A stretch of DNA of 64,000 nucleotides from assembly GCA_024236215.1 (NCBI GenBank), contig JACKKX010000001.1, forward strand, positions 981,501 to 1,045,500, read 5' to 3'. This document shows positions 24,950-34,891 of the stretch, one piece after another. A program made the position numbers and the translations under genes. The notes beneath the pieces were generated by a model, which made no database searches, was not told the origin of the DNA, and saw only the letters and a list, made by a program, of their open reading frames with translations. Every line of letters starts with the position of its first letter. The first letter of the stretch is position 1. Source of the stretch: Novosphingobium sp. Its GTDB lineage: Bacteria; Pseudomonadota; Alphaproteobacteria; Sphingomonadales; Sphingomonadaceae.

Positions 24950-25581
24950 GGTGCGGCAACCGCCGCCGCCTCGCACTTGGCATTGGTCTTCTCGGCCCCG
25001 CCGCCAAGCATCACTACAGCGACAAATCCGGCGACCACGACGGCCGCGAAGAGTGCCGTGGCGAGCGCCAGGTACTTGTCGATGAATGCCTTGATCGGCG
25101 CTCCGAACGCGCGGAACAGCACCCCCACGATCATGAAGCTGATCGCCCGGCTGACCAGGCTGGCAGCCAGAAAGGTGCCCAGCGGCATGGCGATGAACCC
25201 GGCGGTGATCGTCAGCAGCTTGAACGGGATTGGGGTCGCGCCCTTGATCATGATGATCTCGGCCCCGTATTCGCGCAGGTAGCAAGCGGCGCGGGGGAAG
25301 CTCTCCGAAAGCCCCAGCGCCGCGAGCATCTGGGTGCCCACGCTGTCATAGACGAAATGGCCGATGGCATAGCCCAGCATCCCGCCGCAGACCGAGGCCA
25401 GCGTGGCGATCGCGGCAAAGCGCACCGCTTTTTTGGGCTCGGCCAGGCACATCAGCCCCAGCAACGGATGCGGCGGGATCGGGAAGAAGCTGGCTTCGAC
25501 AAACGCGAAAGCAGCCAGCCACCATTCGGCGCGCGCGTCCGCCGCCTTGGCCATGGTCCAGTCATAAAGGCGGCGCAGCAT
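24946..25581 (-). CDS. YqaA/DedA-like membrane protein (VTT domain)
   Basis: 211 aa from ATG 25581 (MLRRLYDWTM), with AGGATCCCG just before it. Several membrane segments, and the VTT-type core ASFFPIPPHPLLG and KGATPIPFKLLTITAG, where the Gly/Pro-rich re-entrant loops lie. DedA-superfamily proteins act in lipid scrambling or proton-coupled transport; YqaA-like members are uncharacterised. The frame is open to 25659, but the extension is arginine-rich and precedes the ribosome-binding site. Confidence 0.85.
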   Translation of the reverse strand: MLRRLYDWTMAKAADARAEWWLAAFAFVEASFFPIPPHPLLGLMCLAEPKKAVRFAAIATLASVCGGMLGYAIGHFVYDSVGTQMLAALGLSESFPRAACYLREYGAEIIMIKGATPIPFKLLTITAGFIAMPLGTFLAASLVSRAISFMIVGVLFRAFGAPIKAFIDKYLALATALFAAVVVAGFVAVVMLGGGAEKTNAKCEAAAVAAP

Positions 25582-25780
25582 CGGGATCCTTTCGCGGAGC
25601 GGTCCGCGTCTGCCTAGCCGCAGCGCCAGATGGCGACAAGTCTGGTCTTCGTGAACCATATCGGTTCTTTTATCTTGACATCGTCACGCTGTTATGGCAC
25701 AAATACGGAACATCGCGATAGACCGATTCGCCCCGCCAGGAGGCGGGCCGCGGCGCACCCCAGCCACCAGGAGCATGCCC

Positions 25781-26323
25781 ATGACCACGGCCCCCAAGGA
25801 GCCGAACACATCCGCGCGTGGGCGCACTTCGCGAACCGGCGCAGCCAGACAGAAGGCGAAGGTGCGTGTAACCAAGCGGACCCGCGAAGACGGAGACAAT
25901 CCGGGAACCGGGCATTGGCGGGTCTATTTCCTCGAGCATCTGATCGAAACCTCGAACATCACCGCATCGGCGCTCTACGCCAAGACCGTGCCCAGCCGGG
26001 CCTATCGCACCCGCAAACAAGATCCGAAATTTGCCGCGCAGTGGGATGCCGCTCTGACCGAAGGCTACAAGAACCTCGAGATGGATCTGCTCGCCTATCT
26101 GCGAAACCCCAATCCCGAGCGCAAGATCGATGTCGCCAGCGCGATCCGCCTGCTGACCTTGCACCGACAGGCGCGCGCTCAAACCATTGCCCAGGACGAG
26201 GATTGCAGCGAGCAGGAGGCGCTCGACGCGCTCGACGCCATGCTTGAGGACATGCGCAGGCGGGCCGCCGCGAACACCGCGCTGCTCGCCGCTGAGGGCG
26301 ATCCCGGCGAGGCAGGGGAATGA
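25781..26323 (+). CDS. terminase small-subunit-like protein of a gene-transfer-agent locus
   Basis: 180 aa from ATG 25781, with AGGAG at 25769-25773. After a basic Ser/Thr-rich head comes a helix-turn-helix typical of phage terminase small subunits: FLEHLIETSNITASALYAK then SRAYRTRKQDPKFAAQWDAAL in two pieces. The C-terminus is helical and acidic. It overlaps the terminase large-subunit gene by 4 nt (ATGA), the standard order at the start of alphaproteobacterial gene-transfer-agent clusters. The rest of the cluster is missing here, so this gene is probably a relic without function. Confidence 0.65.
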   Translation: MTTAPKEPNTSARGRTSRTGAARQKAKVRVTKRTREDGDNPGTGHWRVYFLEHLIETSNITASALYAKTVPSRAYRTRKQDPKFAAQWDAALTEGYKNLEMDLLAYLRNPNPERKIDVASAIRLLTLHRQARAQTIAQDEDCSEQEALDALDAMLEDMRRRAAANTALLAAEGDPGEAGE

Positions 26324-26784
26324 GCCGGGCGAGCCAGCGCAGGATCGACGAACTGCTCGGTCTTTCGCAGCCAAAGCGGCGCGCACTGCTGATGAAGATG
26401 AGCGAAAGCCAGCGCCGCCCGCTGCGCCACAGTTGGCAGTTGTGGGCGCACCAGGGCCAGCTTGCCCCGGAAGGTGACTGGCTGATCTGGCTGATCCTCG
26501 CCGGGCGCGGCTTCGGCAAGACCCGCGCCGGAGCGGAATGGGTCCGGGCGCGGGCCGAGACCGACCCGCAGGCGCGGATCGCGCTGGTCGGCGCTTCGCT
26601 GGGCGAGGCGCGCGCGGTGATGGTCGAGGGGGAGAGCGGACTTCTGGCGATCGCTCCACGCGGTCAGCGCCCCCGTTACGAGCCCTCGAAGCGGCAGCTG
26701 CTCTGGCCCAACGGCGCGCGCGCAACACTCTATTCGGCAGGCGAGCCGGAGAGTTTGCGCGGCCCGCAGCACAGCCACGCTCGC
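26320..26784 (+). pseudogene. terminase large subunit (gene-transfer-agent type), truncated
   Basis: The first roughly 154 codons match the N-terminal ATPase of GTA/phage large terminases (DNA-packaging motor): LAGRGFGKTRAGAEW is the Walker A region and the frame continues to GEPESLRGPQHSHA. Homology stops there, just before the family's usual Trp-x-Asp-Glu (Walker B region). The same frame then reads through 55 nonsense codons to a stop at 26949. One frame over, from about 26785, begins a DUF2793 sequence. An internal deletion has therefore fused the first and one of the last genes of the cluster, leaving no nuclease domain. Confidence 0.8.
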
Positions 26785-27181
26785 CGGGCAGACGCAGAAA
26801 GAGACATTCGTCAACGAGGCGTTCGTGCGGATCGATACCCTGCTTCACTGTGCGATAGAGGGGGTCCTGGCCAGTCCTCCGGCCACTCCGGCGGAAGGGA
26901 CTTGCTGGCTGATCGACGAGGGTGCGGGCGGCGCATGGGCCGGCAATGAAGGGCAGATCGCGGCATTCGCGGGGGGCAACTGGCTGTTTTTCGCCCCGCG
27001 TGACGGGATGCGCCTATTGGACCGCTCGAGCGGTCGGGACCTTCGCTATGCGGGCGGCTGGGTCGCTCCGGATAGACCCAACGCTCCGAGCGGAGGTGGC
27101 GTGGTCGATAGCGAAGCGCGAGCCGCAATTGCCGCTCTGACCCAGTGTCTTGTCGACGCTGGAATTGTCCCCGCTGCATGA
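26785..27181 (+). pseudogene. DUF2793 protein of the gene-transfer-agent locus, 5' end lost
   Basis: Reads from LAGQTQKETFVNEAF (about 26783 on) through CAIEGVLASPPATP, CWLIDEGAGGAWAGN and NWLFFAPRDGMRLL, the pattern of DUF2793 proteins, which are found at the distal end of sphingomonad GTA clusters. The first residues and the start codon are missing: the sequence joins directly to terminase codons in another frame. A GTG at 26825 could start translation internally. The stop TGA at 27179-27181 is intact. Confidence 0.75.
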
Positions 27182-27371
27182 GCAACGATTGACGGGACTG
27201 CCCGACTCTGGCGGTGATCGCCGCATCTAAAGGGCGTTTCATGCGATCCGGGCAAGGATTCGCGACATTATTGCAACAGTTGAAGGCTTTGAGAGCTTGC
27301 GAAGTGCATGCGATCCCGTTAGAAAACCGTGCACTCGGTGGCTCAAACCTTTCAATAAGGGGAAAACGATA

Positions 27372-28479
27372 ATGCGCAAACTGGTCCTTGGGATGGCATT
27401 GGCCTCCACGGCCCTTGCGTCGCCGGCCTTGGCTCGCGACGATTCGTGGTATGTCGAAGGTGATCTCGGCGCGACTCTGGTCGAAGACGGTCATTTCGAC
27501 GTCAACGGTCTGCACGACGCTCTCAAGTCGGACTATGGCACCGGCTTCGATGTCGGCGGGATTGTCGGTTATGACTTCGGCGGCTTCCGCCTCGAAGCCG
27601 AAACCAGCTATCGCCGCGCCGGGCTCGACAGGCTGACCGATTCGAGCGGCTCTCTCGATCGCGCTGGCGGCCTGACCGGCAATGCCAACGCACTGAGCTT
27701 CATGCTCAACGGTCTGCTCGACTTTGGCGCCGACGATGAGGTTCAGGGCTTTGTTGGCCTCGGCGGCGGTATCGGCCGCGTCCATGGCAGCGCCGACTTC
27801 GCGGGCCCGATGCTTGACGATTCGGACACCGGTTTTGCCTGGCAGGCGCTCGCTGGCATCCGCTTCCCGGTCAACGACAATGTCGATCTCGGCCTGAAGT
27901 ATCGCTTCTACAACCAGAGCAATGTCGATCTGGTCGATCTGGCTGGCGATGATCTGCATGGCAAGTTCCGTTCGCACTCGCTGATGCTGACGCTGGGCTA
28001 CAACTTCGGTGCGCCGGCCGCTCCGCCGCCGCCGCCGCCCCCCCCCCCCGCCCCGCCGCCGCCCCGCCGCCCCGCCGCCCCCGCCGCCCCCCGCCGCCCC
28101 GCCACCGCCGCCGCCTCCGCCGCCGCCGTGCAACAAGGGGCCGTACATCGTGTTCTTCGACTGGGATAAGTCGGACATCACGCCTGAGGCTGCTTCGATC
28201 CTCGACAGCGCGGTCACTGCCTATGGCAACTGCGCCAACGTTCCGATCATGCTGGCCGGCTATGCTGACCGTTCGGGCAAGCCCGCCTACAACCAGGGCC
28301 TGTCGGAGCGTCGCAACGCCTCGGTCACCGATTACCTGACCTCGCATGGTGTCCCGGGTGGCGCCATCAGCAGCCAGGGCTTCGGCGAAAACAACCCGCG
28401 CGTTCCGACCGCGGACGGCGTGCGCGAACTGCAGAACCGCCGGGTGGAAATCACCTACGGTCCGGGTTCGGGCATGTAA
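27372..28479 (+). pseudogene. OmpA-family outer-membrane protein, reading frame broken in a proline-codon linker
   Basis: ATG 27372 starts a signal peptide (cleavage after ASPALA, residue 21), then an eight-stranded beta-barrel domain (EGDLGATLVEDG through SHSLMLTLGYNFGAP). A Pro-rich linker coded by CCG/CCC runs includes twelve consecutive C at 28038-28049. In the first frame the protein goes on to nonsense and stops at 28169. In the frame shifted by one base it continues CNKGPYIVFFDWDKSDIT to NRRVEITYG: a complete OmpA peptidoglycan-binding domain to the stop at 28479. Both halves are well conserved, so either the C-tract is miscounted or expression is phase-variable. The protein would tether outer membrane to peptidoglycan. 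Confidence 0.8.
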
Positions 28480-28506
28480 GCCACCCACAAGTTGCAAAAA
28501 GAATTG

Positions 28507-28533
28507 GGGGCCGGAGCGATCCGGCCCCTTTTT
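28507..28533 (+). terminator. rho-independent terminator of ompA
   Basis: Perfect 9-bp stem GGGGCCGGA / TCCGGCCCC with a 4-nt loop, followed by TTTTT at 28529-28533. It lies 28 nt after the ompA stop. Confidence 0.9.
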
Positions 28534-28596
28534 CTTTGCCGCCCCAAGGAAGGTTCGGTCCTCACCTTTCGGTGCAGGAATTCCTGGGCCACTCAA

Positions 28597-28866
28597 CTAG
28601 GCCGTAAACTCATAAACGGCACCCTCGAGGTTTGAGTCAAAATGGCTCAGTGCGAGGAGGGAAGGCGCAGGAATATGTCGATATTTCCAGACTTCCCGAC
28701 GCGGCAATGGGCCATTTTGAACAAATCCCTGCGGGACGCCGGAATGGCTTCCATCTCGGCCAAACCCGCCCTTGGAAAGGCAACCAGCCTTCCCGGCGGG
28801 CGGCTTCGCCCGATCTGTCCGCCATTCCGGCGCCTCGAGGGTGCCGTTTATGAGTTTACGGCCTAG
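28597..28866. mobile_element. 270-bp MITE-like element with perfect 34-bp terminal inverted repeats
   Basis: Left arm 28597-28630 and right arm 28833-28866 are exact reverse complements over 34 bp, both ending in CTAG at the outside. Inside are two further perfect inverted repeats: 28637-28646 with 28711-28720 (10 bp) and 28737-28747 with 28822-28832 (11 bp), so one strand can fold into a long stem with two side hairpins. Short ORFs in it have no protein character and end identically because of the arms. The layout fits a non-autonomous element mobilised by an IS transposase; the outer TA or CTAG would suit an IS630- or IS5-type target duplication. No related IS is in the window. Confidence 0.7.
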
Positions 28867-28971
28867 GCTAGAGCACTCCTCGACCAATCTGGATTAATCC
28901 AGATTGTGCCCCAGATGCGGATGCCGCCGCACCTGGCCGATCTGACTTGTGGGCAATTTTGCAGATGCGGT

Positions 28972-30543
28972 CTATTCACCCGCCCTTTGGGCCACCGTGG
29001 CTTCGGCTGAGGGAACCGTGCGATAGGCATAGATCAGCAGCGCCAGCGCCAGTGGTGCCACGCCAACCAGGGAAAGAATGCCGGTGCGCAGGTCCCCGAC
29101 CAGCTTGCCGTTGACCATTGTTCCGGCAAGATCGGATATCTGCCCGACCATGTAAGGCCCGAACGACAATCCGACCAGGGTCGTCCCGAGGAAAAACGAG
29201 GCCGTCGCCGTGCCGCGCATGCGGGGCAGCACGAGATCCTGGGTCGTCGCCGCTGCAGCGCCGAGCCCGGCGGCGCCAAACATTCCGGCCAGGAAATTCA
29301 TCGAATAGAACAAGGTGACATTGGAGGTCGAATAGCCGATCCAGATCGGCGCGATCGGGGCCAGCACCCCGAAGAGAATGACCAGGACACGCCCAGCCGG
29401 ATTGCGCGCGCGAAGCGCATCGGCAGCCCTTCCGCCGATGATCACACCCAGGAACCCGCTAAGCGCACCGTTGGCGCCGAGAACGAAGGCAAGCCCCGAT
29501 TTGTCGAGACCAAGCACGGTCTCGGCATAGGGCGCGGTCCAGAAGGCAAGCGCATAGGCCGCGAGCGAGACCAGGCCGTAGCCAAGTGTGGTGCAGACAA
29601 AGGCCGGGGTTCCCCAGATCAGCCGGAATGTCGCCGGATCCTTTTGCCGCAAATTGCTCGCCCAAGAAAACACGGCATAATACCCCAGCGCCACAGCGCT
29701 CCATTGTGGCTTGTTTCCGGTCAGCCCGATCATCGCCCAGGCGAACAGAGCCAAGCCAATTGCAACGGCAAGATTGATTGCCAGCGCGGCGCTCCCCCGG
29801 CGCATTGCTCCATAGACCGTAAATGGCGGAACGATTGTCGAAAGGTCGGCCAGAAATGCACCAAAGGCGTTGCCGCTCCGCACGGTCGGTGTCCCGTCCA
29901 TTGCCCCGCGCAGCGGCTCGCGCAGGGTTGAAACCCACAATGCCATCAGCAGGCCGGGAAACCCGACCGCAAGGAACGCTGCTTGCCATCCGACCAGACC
30001 GAGCGGCCCGCCCAGCGGATGGGCGCTGTTCCAGGCCTGAACGATCTCAGCGCCAATGAACAACGACACGCCGCCACCAAGATAGAGCCCCGAAGAATAA
30101 ATCGCCAACGCGGTGGCTTTCTGGTGCCTGGGGAAATAGTCTGAAATCAGCGAATAGGCCGTCGGGCTTGCGGTTGCCTCACCGATTCCCACGCCCATTC
30201 GCGCCAGCGACAGCGAAAGCTGATCGCGGGCAAGGCCCGACAGCGCGGTCATCGCCGACCACAACGCCAAGCCCAGGCTCAGGAGCCTCACCCGGTGCCA
30301 GTTATCGGCCAATCTTCCCAACGGAATCCCGAACAGCGCATAGAACACGGCGAAGGCCGCGCCGCCCAGAAAACCCATGTCCCCATCGCTGAGGCCCAGG
30401 TCAGCCTTGATATCGACCGCCAGGATCGAGACGATCTGCCGATCGATGAAATTGAGGACATAGACCAGCACCAGTACGCCCAGCACATACCAGGAATAGG
30501 GCTGGGCCTTGCGCGGCTGCTCCGCGTTTTCGGGCTCGCTCAC
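28972..30543 (-). CDS. MFS transporter, spinster-like
   Basis: 523 aa with twelve expected membrane helices. Family features: VLVYVLNFIDRQIVSILA in helix 1, the MFS loop GRLADNWHRVRLL and GVGIGEATASPTAYSLISDYFP in two pieces, typical of spinster-like MFS carriers that sphingomonads have in many copies. Spinster-type proteins in animals move sphingolipids, but bacterial members have unknown and probably diverse substrates. It is separated from the MITE-like element by about 105 bp and from queC by 15 bp, the latter suggesting a shared transcript. Confidence 0.9.
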   Translation of the reverse strand: MSEPENAEQPRKAQPYSWYVLGVLVLVYVLNFIDRQIVSILAVDIKADLGLSDGDMGFLGGAAFAVFYALFGIPLGRLADNWHRVRLLSLGLALWSAMTALSGLARDQLSLSLARMGVGIGEATASPTAYSLISDYFPRHQKATALAIYSSGLYLGGGVSLFIGAEIVQAWNSAHPLGGPLGLVGWQAAFLAVGFPGLLMALWVSTLREPLRGAMDGTPTVRSGNAFGAFLADLSTIVPPFTVYGAMRRGSAALAINLAVAIGLALFAWAMIGLTGNKPQWSAVALGYYAVFSWASNLRQKDPATFRLIWGTPAFVCTTLGYGLVSLAAYALAFWTAPYAETVLGLDKSGLAFVLGANGALSGFLGVIIGGRAADALRARNPAGRVLVILFGVLAPIAPIWIGYSTSNVTLFYSMNFLAGMFGAAGLGAAAATTQDLVLPRMRGTATASFFLGTTLVGLSFGPYMVGQISDLAGTMVNGKLVGDLRTGILSLVGVAPLALALLIYAYRTVPSAEATVAQRAGE

Positions 30544-30558
30544 TTGTATCTCCCCAAA

Positions 30559-31257
30559 TCACACCGCAGCGTAGCGGGTCGTATCCTGAAGTCCGGCCTT
30601 GGCTAAGCCCTCGCGGCGCAGGCGGCACGAATCGCACAGCCCGCAGGCCAGGCCGCCGGGTTGCGGATCGTAGCACGACCAGCTCAGCGCCGGATCGAGC
30701 CCAAGGCGGTGCGCTTCGCGGGCAATCTCGGCTTTCCCAAGATATTGCAAAGGCGCGTGAATCGCGAAAGCGTTGCCCTCTGCCCCGGCCTTGGTCGCAA
30801 GCCGCGCGGTCTCGGCGAAGGCAGCGATGAATTCGGGGCGGCAGTCCGGATAGCCTGAATAATCGAGTGCATTGACCCCGATGAAGATGTCGCGCGCTTG
30901 CAAGGCTTCGGCCCACGCCAGAGTGAGTGACAGGAATACCAGATTGCGCGCCGGGACATAGGTTACCGGAATCTCGGAGCCAACGCCGTCCTTGGGTACG
31001 GCGATGTCGTCGGTCAGCGCCGAACCGCCAAACTGGCGTAGATCGAGCGGAAGGATAACGTGGCGCTCCGCGCCAAGCAGCCCGGCGATATTGCGCGCGG
31101 CATCAAGCTCGCGGCGGTGGCGCTGGTTGTAATCGATTGTCAGGGCGTTGATCGAAAAGCCCGCTTCCCTGGCAAGCGCGGCGACCACCATTGAATCGAG
31201 TCCGCCCGAAAGCAGGACTACCGCCCTTTTTCCCGTTCCCTCGAGGCCCGATACCAT
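30559..31257 (-). CDS. queC: 7-cyano-7-deazaguanine synthase
   Basis: 232 aa. QueC converts 7-carboxy-7-deazaguanine to preQ0 with ATP and ammonia, for queuosine tRNA modification. The PP-loop ATP site is [10 protein letters not shown] near residue 15, and the zinc site is the C-terminal cysteine cluster in [11 protein letters not shown] plus an earlier Cys in WSCYDP. No other queuosine gene is adjacent. The start ATG 31257 leads straight into the PP-loop fold. Confidence 0.95.
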   Translation of the reverse strand: MVSGLEGTGKRAVVLLSGGLDSMVVAALAREAGFSINALTIDYNQRHRRELDAARNIAGLLGAERHVILPLDLRQFGGSALTDDIAVPKDGVGSEIPVTYVPARNLVFLSLTLAWAEALQARDIFIGVNALDYSGYPDCRPEFIAAFAETARLATKAGAEGNAFAIHAPLQYLGKAEIAREAHRLGLDPALSWSCYDPQPGGLACGLCDSCRLRREGLAKAGLQDTTRYAAV

Positions 31258-31296
31258 CGCGCTGGGCTAGCGGCTCGCTCCCGCGCTGGCAACCGG

Positions 31297-31707
31297 TCAG
31301 GCGCCGCAGTCCCCCACACGGCGCCCCTCGGCCGAAAACTCGAACGGCAGCCCGTCGGCAATGCCCTGGCTGTCGATCTGCACCAGCCGGTCGGTCTCGC
31401 GCCGGATATGGGTACGGCCATAGCCGCGACCGCGGCAGGTATACTGCACGGTAATCTCGCTGGCGCTGTTCTGGACCACGAATTGCTCGCAGGCGCCCTG
31501 TGGGTGGCGCAACTGGATCAGTCGGCGTGAATCCGGCAGGCAGATCCGCTCAGGAACTGCTCCGGCTTCTCGGATGCGCAATTCCCATCGCCCGGGCTCA
31601 AGGCTCGAAAGCATCGTCAACGAAGGACCCTGGGCCGACGCGGGAACACCCAGCGCGACCATCGCCCCCGCTGCCATTGCGGCCAATCGGATGACCTTCT
31701 TCCCCAC
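31297..31707 (-). CDS. secreted DUF3617-like protein
   Basis: 136 aa from GTG 31707, giving a signal peptide (KKVIRLAAMAAGAMVALGV, cleavage after ASA). The mature part has LEPGRWELRIREAG, two cysteine pairs (ERICLPD, GACEQF, YTCRGRGYGR, GDC) and ends at the last Cys, resembling DUF3617-type periplasmic proteins of sphingomonads. The frame is open to 31803, with ATGs at 31803 and 31776, but only the later start gives a normal signal peptide. Function unknown. Confidence 0.7.
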   Translation of the reverse strand: MGKKVIRLAAMAAGAMVALGVPASAQGPSLTMLSSLEPGRWELRIREAGAVPERICLPDSRRLIQLRHPQGACEQFVVQNSASEITVQYTCRGRGYGRTHIRRETDRLVQIDSQGIADGLPFEFSAEGRRVGDCGA

Positions 31708-31824
31708 CAGATCGAATCCCGTGTCCTTGTTCGTTGCGCGCACATCGGCGCAGTTGCTGACAAAGACTTGTATCATAGCGACGCGCGGCGGCCAAGTGTG
31801 CATTTCTGTCGACGAACCGAGTGG

Positions 31825-32733
31825 CTAGGCTGAAATCTCGAAAAGCCTTGAGCAGAAAGCACAGTCCACAATCACCAGTCCTGCTTCGTTGCGCATCTCT
31901 GCGCGGTCTTCTTCGGGGAACTTGGCCAGCACGGCCTGGTAGTGCTCGATCGAGCAGCGGCAGCCGCGGGTCAGTGGCGCGCCGGGCAGCACGCGGACTT
32001 CTCCCTCTTCGTGGAACAGCCGCCAGATCAGCGCCTCGAGCGACAGGTCCGGATCGACCAGCTCGTCATGCCGGGCCGATCCCGCCAGCACCGCAACGTG
32101 TTCCCACTCGGGATGATCCATCCGTACGTGGAGCCGCTGGCGTCCGTCTTCCCCTTCGGCGAGGTGCTGCACCAGCAGCCCACCGGCGACCGCGCCCTGC
32201 CGGTCAGAGCGCACCGCAATCCTGAGCAGCGTTGGCACCTGTTCGGACTGGGCGAAATAACTTTCGCACGCCTCGGCCAGCGACCCGCCTTCGAGCGGCA
32301 CGATCCCCTGGTAGCGCTCACCGCTGCTCGCCATGTCGAAGGTGATCGCAAGGTAACCCTGCCCGAACAGCGCATAGAGCGATGGGTTGGCGCCCAGCAT
32401 CGCCAGCCGCTCGGCATCGTGGCGAACATAGCCGCGCAGCTCCCCCGCGCGGTAATCGCAGACCAGCAGATCGACGATGCCGTTTTCAGTCTGGGCCTGC
32501 ATGGTCAGCTGCCCATCTCCGTCCTTGAGCAGCGAGCCGATCAGCGCGGTGATGGTCAGGGCTTCGGCGAGCAGGTGACGGATGGCGGGCGGATAGTCGT
32601 GCGCGGCCAGGATCCGGTCGAGCACCGGGCCAAGCCGGACCACGCGCCCGCGCGCATGGCGTGCCGGCAAGGTAAAGCCCATCACCCGGTCATAACCGGT
32701 TTCGCCCTCGGCGATGTGCTCGGGTGCGCTCAC
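31825..32733 (-). CDS. hslO: redox-regulated chaperone Hsp33
   Basis: 302 aa. Hsp33 is a cytoplasmic holdase activated when oxidation releases its zinc. The zinc-binding cysteines are visible at the C-terminus: CRCS and, further on, DCAFCSR. The N-terminal substrate domain includes [12 protein letters not shown] and [18 protein letters not shown]. The start overlaps the argF stop by 4 nt, so hslO is the last gene of an argD-argF-hslO run, an order seen in other sphingomonads. Confidence 0.95.
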   Translation of the reverse strand: MSAPEHIAEGETGYDRVMGFTLPARHARGRVVRLGPVLDRILAAHDYPPAIRHLLAEALTITALIGSLLKDGDGQLTMQAQTENGIVDLLVCDYRAGELRGYVRHDAERLAMLGANPSLYALFGQGYLAITFDMASSGERYQGIVPLEGGSLAEACESYFAQSEQVPTLLRIAVRSDRQGAVAGGLLVQHLAEGEDGRQRLHVRMDHPEWEHVAVLAGSARHDELVDPDLSLEALIWRLFHEEGEVRVLPGAPLTRGCRCSIEHYQAVLAKFPEEDRAEMRNEAGLVIVDCAFCSRLFEISA

Positions 32734-33656
32734 AACTGGCCGAACACCCAGCGCAGCACTGACTTCTGGGCATGGATGCGGTTTTCCGCCTCATCCCAGA
32801 CGACCGAACGCGGCCCATCGATCACCTCGTCGGTCACTTCCTCTCCGCGATGCGCGGGCAGGCAGTGGAGGAACAGGGCATCGGCCTTCGCCCGGGCCAT
32901 CAGACGGGAATCGACCTGATAGGGCGCCATCGCCGCGAGCTTGTTGTGGGCATGATCCTGCCCCATCGACACCCAGGTATCGGTTACGACCCCGTCCGCG
33001 CCCGCAGCAGCCTCAGCTGCATCGCGGTGCAGTGTGATCCGCGCGCCCAGTGCCCGCGCCCGTTCGATGTATCCGGCGTCGCTCTCATAGCCTTGCGGAA
33101 CCCCGATCCGGACGTTGAACTTCATCAATCCAGCCGCCTCGACGATCGAATTGAGCACGTTGTTGCCATCGCCCAGCCAGGCCACCTCGAGCCCGGGCAG
33201 AGCCTTGCCGTGTTCGACCAAGGTCAGCAAATCGGCAACGATCTGGCAGGGATGCGACCGGTCGGTCAGCCCGTTGATCACCGGCACGGTGGCAAAATGC
33301 GCCAGTTCCTCGATCTTGGCGTGATCGTCGGTGCGAATCATGATCGCATCGACCATCCGGCTCAGCACCCGGGCGGTATCTGCGATAGTTTCGCCGCGAC
33401 CGAGCTGCGTAGTTCCCGCCTCAAGCACCAGTGCCGATCCGCCGAGCTGGCGCATCGCCATATCGAACGAGACCCGGGTGCGGGTCGAATTCTTCTCGAA
33501 GATCATCGCCAGCACCCGGCCCGCGAACGGCGCATCGGCATCGGCCTGCCCCTTGGGCAGCGCGGCGCGCGCCGTCTTGCGGGTCTGCGCGTCGTTCAGC
33601 ATGGCGGCAAGAGCATCGCCGCCCGCGTCGGAGAGATCGAGGAAGTGCCGGATCAT
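32730..33656 (-). CDS. argF: ornithine carbamoyltransferase
   Basis: 308 aa. Catalyses carbamoyl phosphate + ornithine to citrulline in arginine synthesis. The carbamoyl-phosphate loop [11 protein letters not shown], the HPCQIVADL segment, the ornithine-binding VSMGQD and the catalytic [13 protein letters not shown] are all intact. It overlaps argD by 4 nt upstream and hslO by 4 nt downstream, so the three are translationally coupled. Confidence 0.97.
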   Translation of the reverse strand: MIRHFLDLSDAGGDALAAMLNDAQTRKTARAALPKGQADADAPFAGRVLAMIFEKNSTRTRVSFDMAMRQLGGSALVLEAGTTQLGRGETIADTARVLSRMVDAIMIRTDDHAKIEELAHFATVPVINGLTDRSHPCQIVADLLTLVEHGKALPGLEVAWLGDGNNVLNSIVEAAGLMKFNVRIGVPQGYESDAGYIERARALGARITLHRDAAEAAAGADGVVTDTWVSMGQDHAHNKLAAMAPYQVDSRLMARAKADALFLHCLPAHRGEEVTDEVIDGPRSVVWDEAENRIHAQKSVLRWVFGQL

Positions 33657-34846
33657 TGCGCCCCCTCGGGCGGCTGATAGCTCGCCGCCCCGGCTGATAG
33701 CTTGTCGAAGAATTCGTCGATGTGTGCATCGTCGATCACCAGTGGCGGCACCAGCCGCAAAGTGTTGTCACCCGCCGCGACGGTCAGCAACTGGTGGTTG
33801 TCGCGCAGGTGGGCAACCATGGCGCGCGGCTCCTGCGTCATCTTGATTCCCAGCATCAGCCCCATTCCGCGTACCTGGGTGAACAGGTCGGGATAGTTGC
33901 CGATGAACTGCTCGAGCCGCCCGCGCAGGCGTTCGGCCTTGGCCCGGACATCGGCCAGGAACTCATCATTGGCAACTGCGTCAAGCACGGCCTCCCCTGC
34001 GGCCATGGCCAGCGGGTTGCCGCCATAGGTCGAACCGTGGCTGCCGATCACCATGCCGCGCGCGGCCTTTTCGCTCGCCAAGCAGGCGCCGATCGGGAAA
34101 CCGCCACCGAGGCCCTTGGCGCTCGCCATCACATCGGGTTCGATTCCGTACTGTTCATAGGCATAGAGCGTGCCCGAGCGCGCCATGCCGCACTGCACCT
34201 CGTCGAGCGCGAGCAGCAGATCGTGCTCGTCGGCCAGAGCGCGCAAACCCTGCATGAACTCTTGCGAGGCCGGACGGATCCCGCCTTCGCCCTGCACCGG
34301 CTCGACCAGAAAGCCCGCAGTGTTGGGGCCGATGGCCGCCTTCGCGCCCTCAAGATCGTCGAAATCGACGTACTTGAATCCTTCGAGCAGCGGATAGAAG
34401 CCCTTGTGCATCTTCTCCTGGCTCGAGGCGCTGATCGTCGCCATGGTCCGGCCGTGGAAGGCATTGCGGAAGGTGATGATCTCAAACTTGTGATCGTTGC
34501 CGACGTGCTGATGATAAGCGCGGACGGTTTTGATCGCGCATTCCACCGCTTCGACCCCCGAATTGGTGAAGAACACGGTATCGGCAAAGGTCAGATCGAC
34601 CAGCCGCTGCGCCAGATGCTCGCCCTGCGGGCTGCCGTAGAGATTGGAGACGTGCATCAGCGTCGCCGCCTGCCGCTGGATCGCGCCGATCAGTCCTTCA
34701 TGCGAATGGCCCAGCAGGTTGACCGCGATCCCCGCCGCGAAATCGAGATAGCGTCGGCCGTCTTCCCCGATCAGGTGGCAGTGCTCGCCGCGCACCGGGC
34801 GAAAGCCGCAACGGGGATAGACTGGCATCAGCGGGGTAATCGACAT
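33653..34846 (-). CDS. argD: acetylornithine aminotransferase
   Basis: 397 aa from ATG 34846 ([17 protein letters not shown]), preceded by AAGGAAG. A class-III PLP aminotransferase that makes N-acetylornithine; may also serve succinyl-diaminopimelate synthesis. Motifs include [14 protein letters not shown], the metal/PLP segment [14 protein letters not shown] and the PLP lysine in [14 protein letters not shown]. The frame is open 16 codons further upstream but without homology. A 13-bp hairpin lies upstream at 34892-34938. Confidence 0.96.
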   Translation of the reverse strand: MSITPLMPVYPRCGFRPVRGEHCHLIGEDGRRYLDFAAGIAVNLLGHSHEGLIGAIQRQAATLMHVSNLYGSPQGEHLAQRLVDLTFADTVFFTNSGVEAVECAIKTVRAYHQHVGNDHKFEIITFRNAFHGRTMATISASSQEKMHKGFYPLLEGFKYVDFDDLEGAKAAIGPNTAGFLVEPVQGEGGIRPASQEFMQGLRALADEHDLLLALDEVQCGMARSGTLYAYEQYGIEPDVMASAKGLGGGFPIGACLASEKAARGMVIGSHGSTYGGNPLAMAAGEAVLDAVANDEFLADVRAKAERLRGRLEQFIGNYPDLFTQVRGMGLMLGIKMTQEPRAMVAHLRDNHQLLTVAAGDNTLRLVPPLVIDDAHIDEFFDKLSAGAASYQPPEGAQ

Positions 34847-34891
34847 GGAAACTTCCTTCGCTTCACTGGGATAACGGGAAAACGAAAACGA

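Noticed and set aside
27900-28140. Pro/Ala-rich stretch as a separate secreted repeat protein
   Set aside because: It is the linker of the OmpA protein read in shifted frames; no start or stop structure of its own.
28597-28887. Short ORFs on both strands inside the 270-bp repeat element, both ending LEGAVYEFTA
   Set aside because: The identical endings come from the inverted terminal repeats, not shared protein ancestry; no transposase motif is present.
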